From: Paenibacillus oryzisoli
Lineage (GTDB): Bacteria; Bacillota; Bacilli; Paenibacillales; NBRC-103111
DNA length: 34,906 bases
Reading direction: 5' to 3'
Assembly: GCF_001653565.1 (NCBI RefSeq)
Contig: NZ_LYPB01000034.1
Coordinates: forward strand, 1-34,906
Position 1 is the first letter of the stretch; each line of letters starts with the position of its first letter. Below are positions 6,102 to 14,406 of the stretch, in pieces. The notes beneath the pieces were generated by a model. It was not told where the DNA came from and ran no database searches. It saw nothing but the letters and a program-made list of their open reading frames with translations. A program made the translations under genes and the position numbers.

Positions 6102-8450
6102 GTGAATTCTATCCCTATGTATACAACGCCATTAGGCTTTAAACCAACTACAGAACGCCCGATTCCGCATGCCCAAATGGCGCTTCTTACCAATAGTACT
6201 ACGCTCGTACCCGATCACGATTCGGATAGTTATTTCTTCCGCGACTTGGAAGAGCATGGTATCCTGCTTAATGAAGCTCAGATCAAGGCTGTCAGACACT
6301 TCAAGGGCCCTCTACTCACCCTGGCTGGTGCTGGTTCTGGAAAAACGACGGTACTGGTGTGCCGTGTCGCTTATTTGCTCCGTGTTCATCAGGTACAACC
6401 TGCAAATCTGCTTCTTATTACGTTTTCCAAAAAGGCCGCTGAAGAAATGCGGGAACGTCTCACGACGATGCCCGGTCTTCATGCAAGTATGGCGGGCGTG
6501 ATGCAGGTGCGTACTTTTCATGCGTTCTGCCTGCGAATCCTGCGGATGAACGGGCTGCAGCAGGAGATTCTGAGCGATGGCCGCTTTCAGCAAATTGTTT
6601 TTAAGCGGATCATGCTTAGTATGGGCTTACAGGATACGTATCAGCCTGAAGTGCTTATTTCACTGCTCTCCTCTTACAGAATGCAGCTCATCGAGGTCGA
6701 AGATCTACCTGAAGGCACGGAAGAGGAACAGGAAACCAAGAAGATTTTCATGCAGTACGAGCAATGGAAAATGGAACAGCAGAAGATCGATTTCGACGAT
6801 ATTTTGATCAAAGCGTACCAACTACTCCTCCAGAATCCTGACATTCTGCGTTCCTTGCAACGTAAGTTTACCTACATCAGCGTCGATGAATTCCAGGATA
6901 CGAACACCGTGCAATATGAAATAGTTAAAATGATTGCGGCCGCCCATCAGAATTTAATGGTTGTTGGTGACGATGACCAGACGATTTACTCGTTCAATGG
7001 GGCGAGAAATGAATTTATTTTGCAATTCCATGAAGAGTACCCCACTGCAACAACCGTCACGCTGGATATCAACTATCGGTCAACATCGAGTATTGTCGGC
7101 TTAGGCAATGCCATCATTAAGCATAACAAACAGCGTAAATTGAAAACGCTCCTCGCTACAAAAGAAAGTACCCATAAACCGCACTATGTGAAACCTGCAA
7201 ATAGTGATGACGAGGCGGATTGGTTAATCGACGACATCCGGCTTAAAGTTGCTGAGGGCGGCTGCCAATATGGGGATTTCGCGATTTTGTATCGAACAGC
7301 GAGCAACAGTCGGGCTATTATTGAGGGGCTCATTCTGCATAACCTCCCTTTCGTGGATTATGGCACTAATGATTCGTTCTATGAACAGTGGATGGTGAAG
7401 CCGATTATTGATCATTTGCGGATTGCGCAAGAGCGGCGGAATTTCGAAGCCATCGAAGGCGTCCTCCCCTCATTATATATTGGACGAGACCAAGGCATGC
7501 GCATTATTCAAGATCAAGAAGCGATTCAGCCGAAAAAGTGGCCTCTCATTCATCTACTGGGGCTTCCACAGTTAAAAGAATTTCAGAAAGAAAAGGTGAA
7601 AGCCCGCATTCGGTTGATCAAATCTCTCGTGGAGATGACACCGCTCGCGGCCATTCAAGTGATTCGCAAGGATTTTTACGATGCCTTCCTGGAAACTAAC
7701 AAGCGCAGCAAGCTCACGCAACATCGTGAAATGCTGAAAGAAACGCTGGATGAGCTGGAGTCTTCGGCTAAGCGGTTCAATACGGTCGAGCAGTTTCTTT
7801 ATTTTATCCATGAAGTAGCTGAAAAACGCACGGAAATGCGCGCTCAAAGCAAAGATCAATTCGCGAACAAAATCTCGCTGATGACCATTCATAAATCGAA
7901 GGGACTCGAGTTCCCGATCGTGTACCTGCTCTGTGCGATTGAAGGCAATATGCCGCATAGCTCGGCACTCGATGCAGGCCATTTGGACGATGTCAAAATG
8001 GCGGGCGTCGTTGCGCGGGACAAGGCTGCTGCCGCGCTCGAGGAAGAACGGCGACTGGCTTATGTCGCCGTGACAAGGGCCAAAGGCGAGCTGCTAATCA
8101 GCTCGCCAGCGTTCTACCGCGGGAAGAAGGCGGAGCCTTCCCGCTTTCTATTGTCCGCGTTCCCTGGCGCGGACGCAGGGGCTGTGACCAGCCGCAGCAA
8201 GCCGGCTGGCGGGTTCTCGGCCGCTGGCGGAGCTGCGGCCGGGCGTTCAGTCGCGAGCGGAGCTGCGACTGGCGGCAGTGCCCCGACCGCGACCGAGCGG
8301 GTCGCGGCGTGGTTGTGCAGCGCGACCGGCTGCAAAGCCTGGTCGCGGATCTCTTCGCCGCAGGAGGCACGACTCGCGGCGAAGGCGTGCCCGCTCTGCG
8401 GCGCGGGCATGGTCAAGGGCAGCCGCGAGATCGCGCTGGCGCGGCGGTAG
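6102..8450 (+). CDS. UvrD/Rep-type superfamily 1 DNA helicase (YjcD-like)
   Basis: A 782-residue ATP-dependent 3'-5' DNA helicase. Motifs in order: Q-motif region LNEAQIKAV (about 56-64), Walker A GAGSGKT (76-82), VDEFQDTN (about 262-269), GDDDQTIYSFNGA, NYRS, TIHKSKGLEFPIVYL and the final AYVAVTRAKGEL. The GTG start at 6102 has AGGTGG 5-6 nt upstream. After about residue 685 the protein turns into a Gly/Ala/Ser-rich linker and ends in a CX4C plus CPLC arrangement that looks like a zinc ribbon. The DNA of this tail (about 8150-8500) is far more GC-rich than the helicase body. The B. subtilis YjcD helicase is the closest named relative I can suggest. The substrate is unknown. Confidence 0.9.
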   Translation: MNSIPMYTTPLGFKPTTERPIPHAQMALLTNSTTLVPDHDSDSYFFRDLEEHGILLNEAQIKAVRHFKGPLLTLAGAGSGKTTVLVCRVAYLLRVHQVQPANLLLITFSKKAAEEMRERLTTMPGLHASMAGVMQVRTFHAFCLRILRMNGLQQEILSDGRFQQIVFKRIMLSMGLQDTYQPEVLISLLSSYRMQLIEVEDLPEGTEEEQETKKIFMQYEQWKMEQQKIDFDDILIKAYQLLLQNPDILRSLQRKFTYISVDEFQDTNTVQYEIVKMIAAAHQNLMVVGDDDQTIYSFNGARNEFILQFHEEYPTATTVTLDINYRSTSSIVGLGNAIIKHNKQRKLKTLLATKESTHKPHYVKPANSDDEADWLIDDIRLKVAEGGCQYGDFAILYRTASNSRAIIEGLILHNLPFVDYGTNDSFYEQWMVKPIIDHLRIAQERRNFEAIEGVLPSLYIGRDQGMRIIQDQEAIQPKKWPLIHLLGLPQLKEFQKEKVKARIRLIKSLVEMTPLAAIQVIRKDFYDAFLETNKRSKLTQHREMLKETLDELESSAKRFNTVEQFLYFIHEVAEKRTEMRAQSKDQFANKISLMTIHKSKGLEFPIVYLLCAIEGNMPHSSALDAGHLDDVKMAGVVARDKAAAALEEERRLAYVAVTRAKGELLISSPAFYRGKKAEPSRFLLSAFPGADAGAVTSRSKPAGGFSAAGGAAAGRSVASGAATGGSAPTATERVAAWLCSATGCKAWSRISSPQEARLAAKACPLCGAGMVKGSREIALARR

Positions 8451-8545
8451 CGGCTGCGGCTCCTGCCTGGCGTGCGCAGCTGGCCCGGCCGTTGCCCTTG
8501 CGCACAACTTTTGTGCGCTGGCGTGCCACCATCGCCCCCCAAACC

Positions 8546-8581
8546 AAAGAGCAGCCATCCCACAAGGGATGACTGCTCTTT
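8546..8581. terminator. Bidirectional terminator between helicase and tpx
   Basis: AAAGAGCAGCCATCCC at 8546-8561 pairs with 8566-8581 (one mismatch), loop ACAA, ending in CTTTCTTTC on the plus strand. It serves the convergent helicase and tpx transcripts. Confidence 0.85.
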
Positions 8582-8610
8582 CTTTCATCTCGACATTTGA
8601 CATCGACATT

Positions 8611-9141
8611 TTATACTAACGTTCTCAAAGCCTCCAAAGCCGCCTCATAATTCGGATGGTTGCTCATTTCTGTCAAATACTCCACGTAGCGCACGGTATC
8701 GTTCGCATCCACGATGAAGATTGCCCGCTGATCCAACTGGATTTCTTTGATAAGCACGCCGTAAGCTTGCCCGAATGAACGGTTTTTGTAATCAGAAAGG
8801 GTGACGACTTTATCAATCCCCGCAGCTCCGCAGAAACGGCTTTGTGCAAAAGGCAGATCCACCGAAATCGTCAAAATAACGACATCGTCACCAAGTTTGT
8901 CAGCTTCCACATTAAAGCGGCGAGTCTGAGCGTCACATGTCCCTGTATCGACGGACGGCACCACGGAAATAAGCTTCACTTTCCCTGCATAATCCGCCAG
9001 ACTGACTTCGGTCATCAGATCCTTATTTACTTTAAAATCCGGCGCTTGATCCCCTACTTTGATTTCTGGGCCCAGTAAAGTAATTGGGTTGCCTCCAAGG
9101 GTAGCGACTCCTGTGCGTTCTTGTAAATGTGTCTGTGTCAT
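8611..9141 (-). CDS. tpx: Thiol peroxidase Tpx
   Basis: A 176-residue atypical 2-Cys peroxiredoxin that reduces hydroperoxides in the cytoplasm using thioredoxin. The peroxidatic cysteine is C69 in PSVDTGTCDAQTRRF and the resolving cysteine is C104 in SRFCGAAGI; the spacing fits the Tpx subfamily. The N-terminal GNPITLLGPEIKVGDQAPDF is also typical. AGGAGG lies 7 nt upstream of ATG 9141. It is the third gene of a trxB-trxA-tpx cluster, 77 nt after trxA. Its partner thioredoxin and the reductase that recharges it are therefore encoded beside it, which explains the gene order. Confidence 0.96.
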   Translation of the reverse strand: MTQTHLQERTGVATLGGNPITLLGPEIKVGDQAPDFKVNKDLMTEVSLADYAGKVKLISVVPSVDTGTCDAQTRRFNVEADKLGDDVVILTISVDLPFAQSRFCGAAGIDKVVTLSDYKNRSFGQAYGVLIKEIQLDQRAIFIVDANDTVRYVEYLTEMSNHPNYEAALEALRTLV

Positions 9142-9218
9142 ATCGTAATCCTCCTAAGGTAGATGTAAATGGGTATTTTTCGTATATGGGTATACTTCGT
9201 TTATGATGACGGCTTACC

Positions 9219-9530
9219 TTATACCGCTGCAATTACAGCTTTCAACTTCTCTTTGCTCTGTAACCCAACCAACTGATCAACCACTTGACCATCTTTAAAA
9301 ACAAGTAATGTCGGAATACTCATCACGTTGTATTTCGCAGCGGATTCTGGGTTATCATCGACGTTGATTTTAACGATTTTGGCCGTATCACCGATTTCGG
9401 CTGATAGTTCATCTAGAATCGGAGCGATCATTTTACAAGGGCCGCACCATGGCGCCCAGAAATCGACGAGGACGGTACCCGTACTTGTTTCATTTAAAAA
9501 AGTAGCATCAGATATATGATTAACGGACAT
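9219..9530 (-). CDS. trxA: Thioredoxin
   Basis: A 103-residue cytoplasmic thioredoxin with the WCGPC active site in VDFWAPWCGPCKMIAP, the cis-proline strand SIPTLLVFKDG and the usual length. Its ATG (9530) lies inside the end of trxB, an 11-nt overlap. AAGGAGG, within the last trxB codons, sits about 8 nt upstream of the start, so translation is probably coupled to trxB. It donates electrons to the Tpx encoded downstream. Confidence 0.96.
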   Translation of the reverse strand: MSVNHISDATFLNETSTGTVLVDFWAPWCGPCKMIAPILDELSAEIGDTAKIVKINVDDNPESAAKYNVMSIPTLLVFKDGQVVDQLVGLQSKEKLKAVIAAV

Positions 9531-10494
9531 AGCTCATTCCTCCTTGAAGTGCTAGTTCTTGTTCTTGTGAAGCATGCTCTGAAATAAAACGTTCAGCATC
9601 TAGCGCAGCCATACAACCGCTTCCTGCTGAGGTAATCGCTTGGCGGTAAATCCGATCTTGTACATCGCCGCAAGCGAATACGCCTGGGATTGTCGTTTGA
9701 GATGTACCTGGGATCACTTGCAAGTAACCGAGCTCATCAGTTGGCAGTTGCCCGCCTAAGAAACCCGTGTTCGGGGTATGCCCGATGGCTAGAAAAATCC
9801 CATCTGCTTCAAGTAATTCTTCTTCACCTGTAGCGTTATTGTGAACTTTCAATCCTGTCACACCCATTGGTCCTGCAACCACTTCAAGTGGCGTGCGATT
9901 CAAGCTCCAAGCTACTTTACTATTGCCGCGAGCGTGATCTTGCATGATTTTCGATGCTTTGAGATCGTCTCTACGATGTACTACACGTACTTCGGAAGCG
10001 AACCGCGTCAGGAACTGCGCCTCTTCCATTGCGGTGTCGCCTCCGCCAATGACGATGATTTTCTTGTTTCGGAAGAAAAATCCGTCACACGTTGCGCAGG
10101 TACTTACCCCTTTGCCGATATTGTCGGCTTCACCAGGAATCCCTAATTTCTTAGCCGTTGCACCTGTTGAAATGATGAGCGAGTCCGCGGTCAATTGCCC
10201 GCCATCCTCGAGGAATAAGGTAAATGGGCGTTTGGAGAAGTCTACCTCCGCTACGCGCCCCGACTGAATCGTTGCCCCGAAGCGAAGTGCTTGTTTCCGC
10301 ATGTTATCCATCAGCTCAGGCCCTGTAATCCCATCAGGGAAACCTGGGAAGTTATCGACTTCTGTTGTGGTGGTCAATTGACCACCTGGCTGTATGCCCT
10401 CTATAACTAGCGGTGAAATGTTCGCTCTTGCTAAGTAAATGGCTGCGGTTAGTCCCGCAGGTCCCGTTCCGATAATGATCGCTTTGTGATGCAT
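9520..10494 (-). CDS. trxB: Thioredoxin reductase
   Basis: A 324-residue FAD/NADPH-dependent low-molecular-weight thioredoxin reductase. It shows the N-terminal FAD-binding GTGPAGLTAA, the redox motif CATC (C133 and C136), the NADPH-binding GGGDTAMEEA, HRRD, and the C-terminal FAD motif ACGDVQD. AAGGAGG lies 8 nt upstream of ATG 10494. It is the first gene of the operon with trxA and tpx and has a strong sigma-A promoter at 10581-10609. It may be a stress-inducible second copy; most Bacillales also carry a trxB elsewhere, but this window cannot show that. Confidence 0.95.
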   Translation of the reverse strand: MHHKAIIIGTGPAGLTAAIYLARANISPLVIEGIQPGGQLTTTTEVDNFPGFPDGITGPELMDNMRKQALRFGATIQSGRVAEVDFSKRPFTLFLEDGGQLTADSLIISTGATAKKLGIPGEADNIGKGVSTCATCDGFFFRNKKIIVIGGGDTAMEEAQFLTRFASEVRVVHRRDDLKASKIMQDHARGNSKVAWSLNRTPLEVVAGPMGVTGLKVHNNATGEEELLEADGIFLAIGHTPNTGFLGGQLPTDELGYLQVIPGTSQTTIPGVFACGDVQDRIYRQAITSAGSGCMAALDAERFISEHASQEQELALQGGMSYVR

Positions 10495-10547
10495 AGGAAT
10501 TCCTCCTTGTTTACTACATGATGCTAATGCTATGAATTCATATTGCG

Positions 10548-10627
10548 TACAATTAAATTTGTGACAAACCTTATGAATGAATCATATCACGCGAATTTTA
10601 TTTAGTCAACGATTTAATTGTGTACAA
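10548..10627. promoter_or_regulatory. Inverted OhrR-box-like sequences flanking the trxB promoter
   Basis: TACAATTAAATTTGTGAC (10548-10565) and, inverted, the region 10605-10627 (reads TTGTACACAATTAAATC then GTTGAC on the minus strand) are similar to each other. The first resembles the MarR/OhrR operator TACAATT-A-AATTGTA. One copy overlaps the region just after the transcription start and the other lies just upstream of the -35, so a dimer at each site could bracket the promoter. The resemblance is seen directly; regulator identity is inference. Confidence 0.45.
10581..10609 (-). promoter_or_regulatory. Sigma-A promoter of trxB-trxA-tpx
   Basis: On the minus strand TTGACT (10609-10604) and TATGAT (10586-10581) are 17 nt apart, close to consensus. 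The leader before trxB is about 80 nt. Confidence 0.8.
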
Positions 10628-10760
10628 TTTATTAATTTGCAAGTGATATGTATTAAGCTCACGTTCAGCTTACGCTCATACTTCCTTCAGCTTGGTCAGG
10701 CATAATGGGGTTCAGAACGAGAACGACACTAACAGCCACATCACGAGAGGAAGTATATAT

Positions 10761-11672
10761 ATGAATTCAAAAAACAATCGCATATGGGTATGGACCTCAT
10801 CCGTCCTTCTGGTTAGTTTAATTGCTTACGCTTCGGTATTTCCACCTGGTGCTAAAACTAACGATGAAAAAGCCGTTGCCAAGGTCAACGGAGTTGAAAT
10901 AAGTACGTCTAAGCTGTATAACGCTTTGGTAACTAGTGGCGGAGCGCAAACGCTAGACTCGATGATCACGGAAGAACTTATCTCCCAGGAGAGTAAGAAA
11001 GCGGGCATCCAAATTACAGATGCGGATGTAACGAATGAGATTCAAACAATTAAAGCTACGTATGGTTCCGAGGATGAGTTTAACCAAGCTCTTGCTAACT
11101 ATGGCATGACATTGGACGATTTGAAGAAAAATATGCAGTCTCAAGTGACACTAAAAAAGATTTTGGAGCCACAAGTTACGGTCACTGACGATGAAATCAA
11201 AAAATATTATGATGAAAATTTAGAGTCATTAAAGGTGCCTGCGCAAGTAAAAGCTTCTCATATCTCAGTAGCAACGGAAGCTGAAGCTGAAGCTATTATC
11301 GCGAAGTTGAAAAGCGGCGGAGATTTCGCAACACTTGCGAAAGAAAGTTCTACGGATACAGCAACCAAGGATAAAGGTGGAGATCTAGGCTATATCTCGG
11401 CAGGACAAGGAGATCCGGTATTTGAAGCCGCGGCATTTGCTTTGGAAACAGGCGGTCTTAGTTCTGCTGTACAAACGGCAACAGGTTACGATGTTATTAA
11501 AGTAACGGATCATAAAGCTGCTTCAACGCCAACGCTTGCCGACAAAACCGCTACAATTAAACAGTCGTTAGTCGACCAAAAGATTTCAACCCTTTCCCAA
11601 ACTTGGTTGGAACAAAAGAAATCTGAGGCTAAGATTGAAAATAATCTTGCTGATTTGACGAAGACAACCTAA
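10761..11672 (+). CDS. PrsA-like peptidyl-prolyl cis-trans isomerase, membrane-anchored
   Basis: A 303-residue extracytoplasmic foldase of the SurA/PrsA type. ATG 10761 is preceded by AGAGGAAG; an upstream in-frame start would lack this. An N-terminal hydrophobic segment (about 8-26) is followed by a SurA-N-like helical domain (VAKVNGVEISTSKLYNAL..., about 40-140) and a parvulin domain (about 155-260) with KASHISV, GGDFATLAKESSTD and GGDLGYIS. A second lobe ends the protein. Unlike typical PrsA there is no lipobox cysteine after the hydrophobic segment, so it is probably held by an uncleaved transmembrane anchor or released by signal peptidase. It is divergent from the redox operon, with no operon partner. 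Confidence 0.87.
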   Translation: MNSKNNRIWVWTSSVLLVSLIAYASVFPPGAKTNDEKAVAKVNGVEISTSKLYNALVTSGGAQTLDSMITEELISQESKKAGIQITDADVTNEIQTIKATYGSEDEFNQALANYGMTLDDLKKNMQSQVTLKKILEPQVTVTDDEIKKYYDENLESLKVPAQVKASHISVATEAEAEAIIAKLKSGGDFATLAKESSTDTATKDKGGDLGYISAGQGDPVFEAAAFALETGGLSSAVQTATGYDVIKVTDHKAASTPTLADKTATIKQSLVDQKISTLSQTWLEQKKSEAKIENNLADLTKTT

Positions 11673-11693
11673 TTTGAGGCATTCGGGTTGAAA

Positions 11694-11880
11694 TAACTGT
11701 AAATTAGGTAGTTAATTTGAGCCTTTTCCTCTTGGAAATGTTAACTTAGATGGAAAATATACAGTTATTTCAAGCTACACTTAGCTTATTCTGAAAAATG
11801 GCCTCAATTAACTACAGGAAATCCATCTATTTCGAAAATTCGAGCTAAATTCTCCAAAATAGCTGCATAAAATCCAGTTA
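11694..11880. repeat. Four-palindrome intergenic element, copy 2
   Basis: Four 21-bp TA-N17-TA units start at 11694, 11747, 11809 and 11860 (spacing 53, 62, 51). Only the first spacing differs from the 51 seen in the other five copies, by a 2-nt gain in the spacer rather than in a unit. Left arms are TAACTGT, TAGATGG, TAACTAC and TAGCTGC; the second unit pairs a TAGATG-type left arm with a CAGTTA right arm. It lies between the convergent foldase and pdaA genes. Confidence 0.8.
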
Positions 11881-12021
11881 ATCCATTAGGCAGGACATCC
11901 GGTGGGATGGACGAGCACGTTAGGACGGGTAGGGCGTCCAATGGCATGATCGAGCGTTTTGCGATTCGCGAGGCTTGAGTGAGACGGCCCCGCGGGCGTC
12001 CCTATGCCCCCACTCAACACC

Positions 12022-12055
12022 AAAACCCCATAGCTCTAGCAGCTATGGGGGTTTT
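12022..12055. terminator. Bidirectional terminator after pdaA
   Basis: AAAACCCCATAGCT at 12022-12035 pairs with AGCTATGGGG at 12041-12050, loop CTAGC, then GTTTT. The A tract and T tract on either side fit termination in both directions, for pdaA (minus) and read-through from the foldase (plus). Confidence 0.85.
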
Positions 12056-12065
12056 CCCTGTCTTT

Positions 12066-12836
12066 TTACGGCGTGCGAAGCTTCATCTCGTCCAGGCTCT
12101 TGAATTGGTAGCCCTGCGCACGCGCGGCGTCAATGATCCTACCCAGCGCTTCCGTATTGTCACTGGAAACGGAATGCAAAAGGATAACAGCCCCGGGATG
12201 CAGCTGGGCCATTACATTCTTGTAGGCGTACTCCCAGCCCTTCTGCTGCTTGGGCTCCCAGTCGCGATACGCAACGGACCAGAACACATTCGTATAGTTC
12301 AGCCCTTGGCTGACAGCGAGCGAGCGGTCATTGAAAATGCCCCGCGGGGCGCGCAGATAATGCATTTCCTTTTGCCCTGTCACCGCGGCGACTTCGTCTT
12401 TCACTTGGTTCAACTCTTTCTGAATGCGCTCCGCCGGAATCTGACTCATATCGGGATGGCTCCAAGAATGGTTGCCGATCAGATGCCCTTCGGCTGCCAT
12501 GCGCTTGAGCAGCTCTGGCTCCGTCCGAATATAGTGGCCTGTCACGAAAAATATTGCTGGCACTTGTTTCTCTTTAAGCACATCCAGAATGCGACCTGTG
12601 TAACCTTGTTCATACCCGTTATCGAAGGTTAAGTACAATTCCTTTTGTGACTGATCGCCTGTGAACACAGCACCGCGCTGCTTCAAAAGGTTCTTAAATC
12701 CCTCTTCATCGATTGATGGCGGCTGTCCGTTGACACTTTTTTTGAAACCAAAATGATAAGTTCCATCCGCTGAAACCATACTCACTTGCCCGGCCATAAG
12801 CGCTAGGGAAAGTAGGAGAATTCGCAACATTTTCAT
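12066..12836 (-). CDS. pdaA: Spore cortex N-acetylmuramic acid deacetylase PdaA
   Basis: A 256-residue secreted polysaccharide deacetylase. In Bacillus, PdaA removes the acetyl group from muramic acid on the way to muramic delta-lactam, the cortex mark read by germination lytic enzymes. Evidence: signal peptide (about 1-24, ending near VSADG), the PdaA-type motif LTFDNGYEQGYT (where most deacetylases have TFDDG), metal-binding GNHSWSHPD, LRAPRGIF, VFWSVAYRDW and the final GAVILLHSVSSDN. Length matches B. subtilis PdaA (263). The start is uncertain: GTG 12851 overlaps the AAGGAG site, so ATG 12836 is preferred despite its 14-nt spacing. It implies an endospore former. No clear sporulation sigma site was found. 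Confidence 0.88.
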   Translation of the reverse strand: MKMLRILLLSLALMAGQVSMVSADGTYHFGFKKSVNGQPPSIDEEGFKNLLKQRGAVFTGDQSQKELYLTFDNGYEQGYTGRILDVLKEKQVPAIFFVTGHYIRTEPELLKRMAAEGHLIGNHSWSHPDMSQIPAERIQKELNQVKDEVAAVTGQKEMHYLRAPRGIFNDRSLAVSQGLNYTNVFWSVAYRDWEPKQQKGWEYAYKNVMAQLHPGAVILLHSVSSDNTEALGRIIDAARAQGYQFKSLDEMKLRTP

Positions 12837-13089
12837 AGGGATATCATGCACTCCTTGCCTAATGTGATGAGATGTAATCCGTTACAGCCAATTGGGACTG
12901 TTACTAATATGCCACACCACGGCAGGAGATTATGTGTACATACCTGAATCATCACTTTTCCGTCGTTCCAACTTTGCGGGGGGCGATGGTGACTTTAGTA
13001 CCGTGGTCATTCAAATTCTCGAATTCTGTGATATCTCCCCATTCCACTTAGCTCCCCTCTGAATACAATAGAGTACATGATCTGTAGGG

Positions 13090-13383
13090 GTGGAGATTCC
13101 TATTCGTAGACGCGATCCTAAACCAATTAAAGAAGATTTATTGCATGTCCTAAAGTTATCTTCTGAGGAAGATATGTATACAGCACAGGTTAACGGATTT
13201 TCATTAGCCGATATCGCGAGGGCTAATCAGGTTGATGTTCAGAAGGTCATTGAACTCCAGTTAGCAGAACTCACGGAGCAACTGCAATTGCGACTGTTTA
13301 ATGGCAGCATTACACCTGAGCAATATCTAGCCCAACGCGCTGAACTACCAGAAATTATCAGTAAAAGTGTATACGCGATGTGA
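13090..13383 (+). CDS. Small protein with HTH-like motif, unknown function
   Basis: A 97-residue protein, apparently starting at GTG 13090, although the GGGG just before it is too close to be an ideal ribosome binding site; TTG 13141 is an alternative. The middle reads NGFSLADIARANQVDVQKVIELQL, the spacing of a helix-turn-helix, followed by amphipathic helices and GSITPEQYLAQRAELPEII. The latter resembles the helical repeat (G-x-L-T-x-x-Q) of DUF2680-like proteins of Firmicutes. No membrane segment or signal peptide. It is a single-gene unit with a strong terminator directly after the stop. Function not known. Confidence 0.65.
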   Translation: MEIPIRRRDPKPIKEDLLHVLKLSSEEDMYTAQVNGFSLADIARANQVDVQKVIELQLAELTEQLQLRLFNGSITPEQYLAQRAELPEIISKSVYAM

Positions 13384-13390
13384 TGGCGCG

Positions 13391-13417
13391 GCACCCTGAA
13401 TTGGGGTGCTTTTTTTT
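13391..13417 (+). terminator. Rho-independent terminator
   Basis: GCACCC (13391-13396) pairs with GGGTGC (13404-13409), followed by eight T residues. It terminates the 97-residue gene. Confidence 0.9.
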
Positions 13418-13499
13418 GTCTGTGAAAGCTTGTTGCTGCCGGGCTTTTATGTCACTATGAGACTATTACCAACGCTGCTTAGAAAGGAGTTCATGCCCT

Positions 13500-14303
13500 G
13501 TGAATTTCCATCAAATGATCCCGCTCGTTCCACTAATTGAACATATTCAAGTCGCATCTTCCGCTACAGCCGTTACAAGTACCCTTAGCAAATATCAACT
13601 TGTTATTGTCCGTCAAGGTCATCTCACACTACATTTCGCTGGCCATGAACCCATTATTTGCTCGCAAGCGTATGCGTGTCATCCCAACCAAGGTGACTTC
13701 ACTATTCAAATACCCCGAACAAAAATCGTCGATTACATCATCATTACCTATAGCATGCTGCCTGCTGAACACGATTGGACCTTGCAAGGACACCTTACCA
13801 CCCTAAGCGAAATCAAAATCCACTATATGCTGGATGAAATTATTCGGAGAACGCAAGACCATGATCCTTTGACTGTCTGGGAAGACACAACACATATCAT
13901 GCGAATGCGCATGATGTTAGAGCGCATCTTATTTATCTATCTGCATGAATCCGATTTAACCCAGGAGAAGAAGACAGCGTCAGAATCAATCGATGGTACC
14001 ATTTCCTATATTAACGAGCATTACATGCTCGAACTTACTTTGCCTATGCTGGCCCGCCGTGCAGGTATGAGCGTGGGGTATTTTACGGTTTTATTTAAAA
14101 AGATGACGGGAAAGACGCTCATGAGCTATTTATATACCTTGCGTATTGAGAAAGCTAAGATAATGTTTCTGCAGACCGATCTTCTGGCCAAAGAGATTGC
14201 GAGTCGCGTCGGTTTCGTCGATTACTTCCATTTCAGTAAAGTTTTCAAGAAAAAGACAGGCTATACGCCCTCCGAATATATAACTATTCACCCTAAAATC
14301 TAA
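13500..14303 (+). CDS. AraC family regulator, probably of iron-siderophore uptake
   Basis: A 267-residue regulator. GTG 13500 has AAAGGAG 10 nt upstream. The N-terminal 150 residues look like a small cupin-type sensor (YQLVIVRQGHLTLHFAG). The C-terminus has the two AraC helix-turn-helix motifs: LPMLARRAGMSVGYFTVLFK with TGKTLMSYL, and AKEIASRVGFVDYFHFSKVF with TGYTPSEY. It sits directly upstream, in the same direction, of a Fur-box-controlled siderophore transporter. In B. subtilis the AraC protein Btr activates the feu siderophore genes when it senses the siderophore; an analogous role here is inferred from position. It lacks the fused substrate-binding domain that Btr carries. Confidence 0.85.
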   Translation: MNFHQMIPLVPLIEHIQVASSATAVTSTLSKYQLVIVRQGHLTLHFAGHEPIICSQAYACHPNQGDFTIQIPRTKIVDYIIITYSMLPAEHDWTLQGHLTTLSEIKIHYMLDEIIRRTQDHDPLTVWEDTTHIMRMRMMLERILFIYLHESDLTQEKKTASESIDGTISYINEHYMLELTLPMLARRAGMSVGYFTVLFKKMTGKTLMSYLYTLRIEKAKIMFLQTDLLAKEIASRVGFVDYFHFSKVFKKKTGYTPSEYITIHPKI

Positions 14304-14310
14304 CAATAAG

Positions 14311-14338
14311 ACATGTCCAATCTGCATATTGGACATGT
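14311..14338. terminator. Hairpin between AraC gene and siderophore operon
   Basis: A perfect 10-bp stem, ACATGTCCAA (14311-14320) with 14329-14338, loop of 8 nt. Only a weak T tract follows, so it may be a partial terminator or an operator rather than a strong stop. Confidence 0.5.
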
Positions 14339-14370
14339 TCTATGCAACCATAATTCGTTATTATACTCAT

Positions 14371-14385
14371 TGAGAATAATAATCA
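14371..14385 (+). promoter_or_regulatory. Fur box of the siderophore uptake operon
   Basis: TGAGAATAATAATCA matches 13 of 15 positions of the Bacillus 7-1-7 Fur operator TGATAATNATTATCA. TATACT at 14362-14367 just upstream could be the -10, so bound Fur would block transcription in iron-replete cells. It lies 21 nt before the binding-protein start codon. Confidence 0.8.
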
Positions 14386-14406
14386 TTGTCACGGAGGAAT
14401 GCCGAA

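Noticed and set aside
11979..12632. 217-codon plus-strand open frame opposite pdaA
   Set aside because: It is antisense to the well-supported pdaA gene, has no ribosome binding site and runs through the terminator hairpin.
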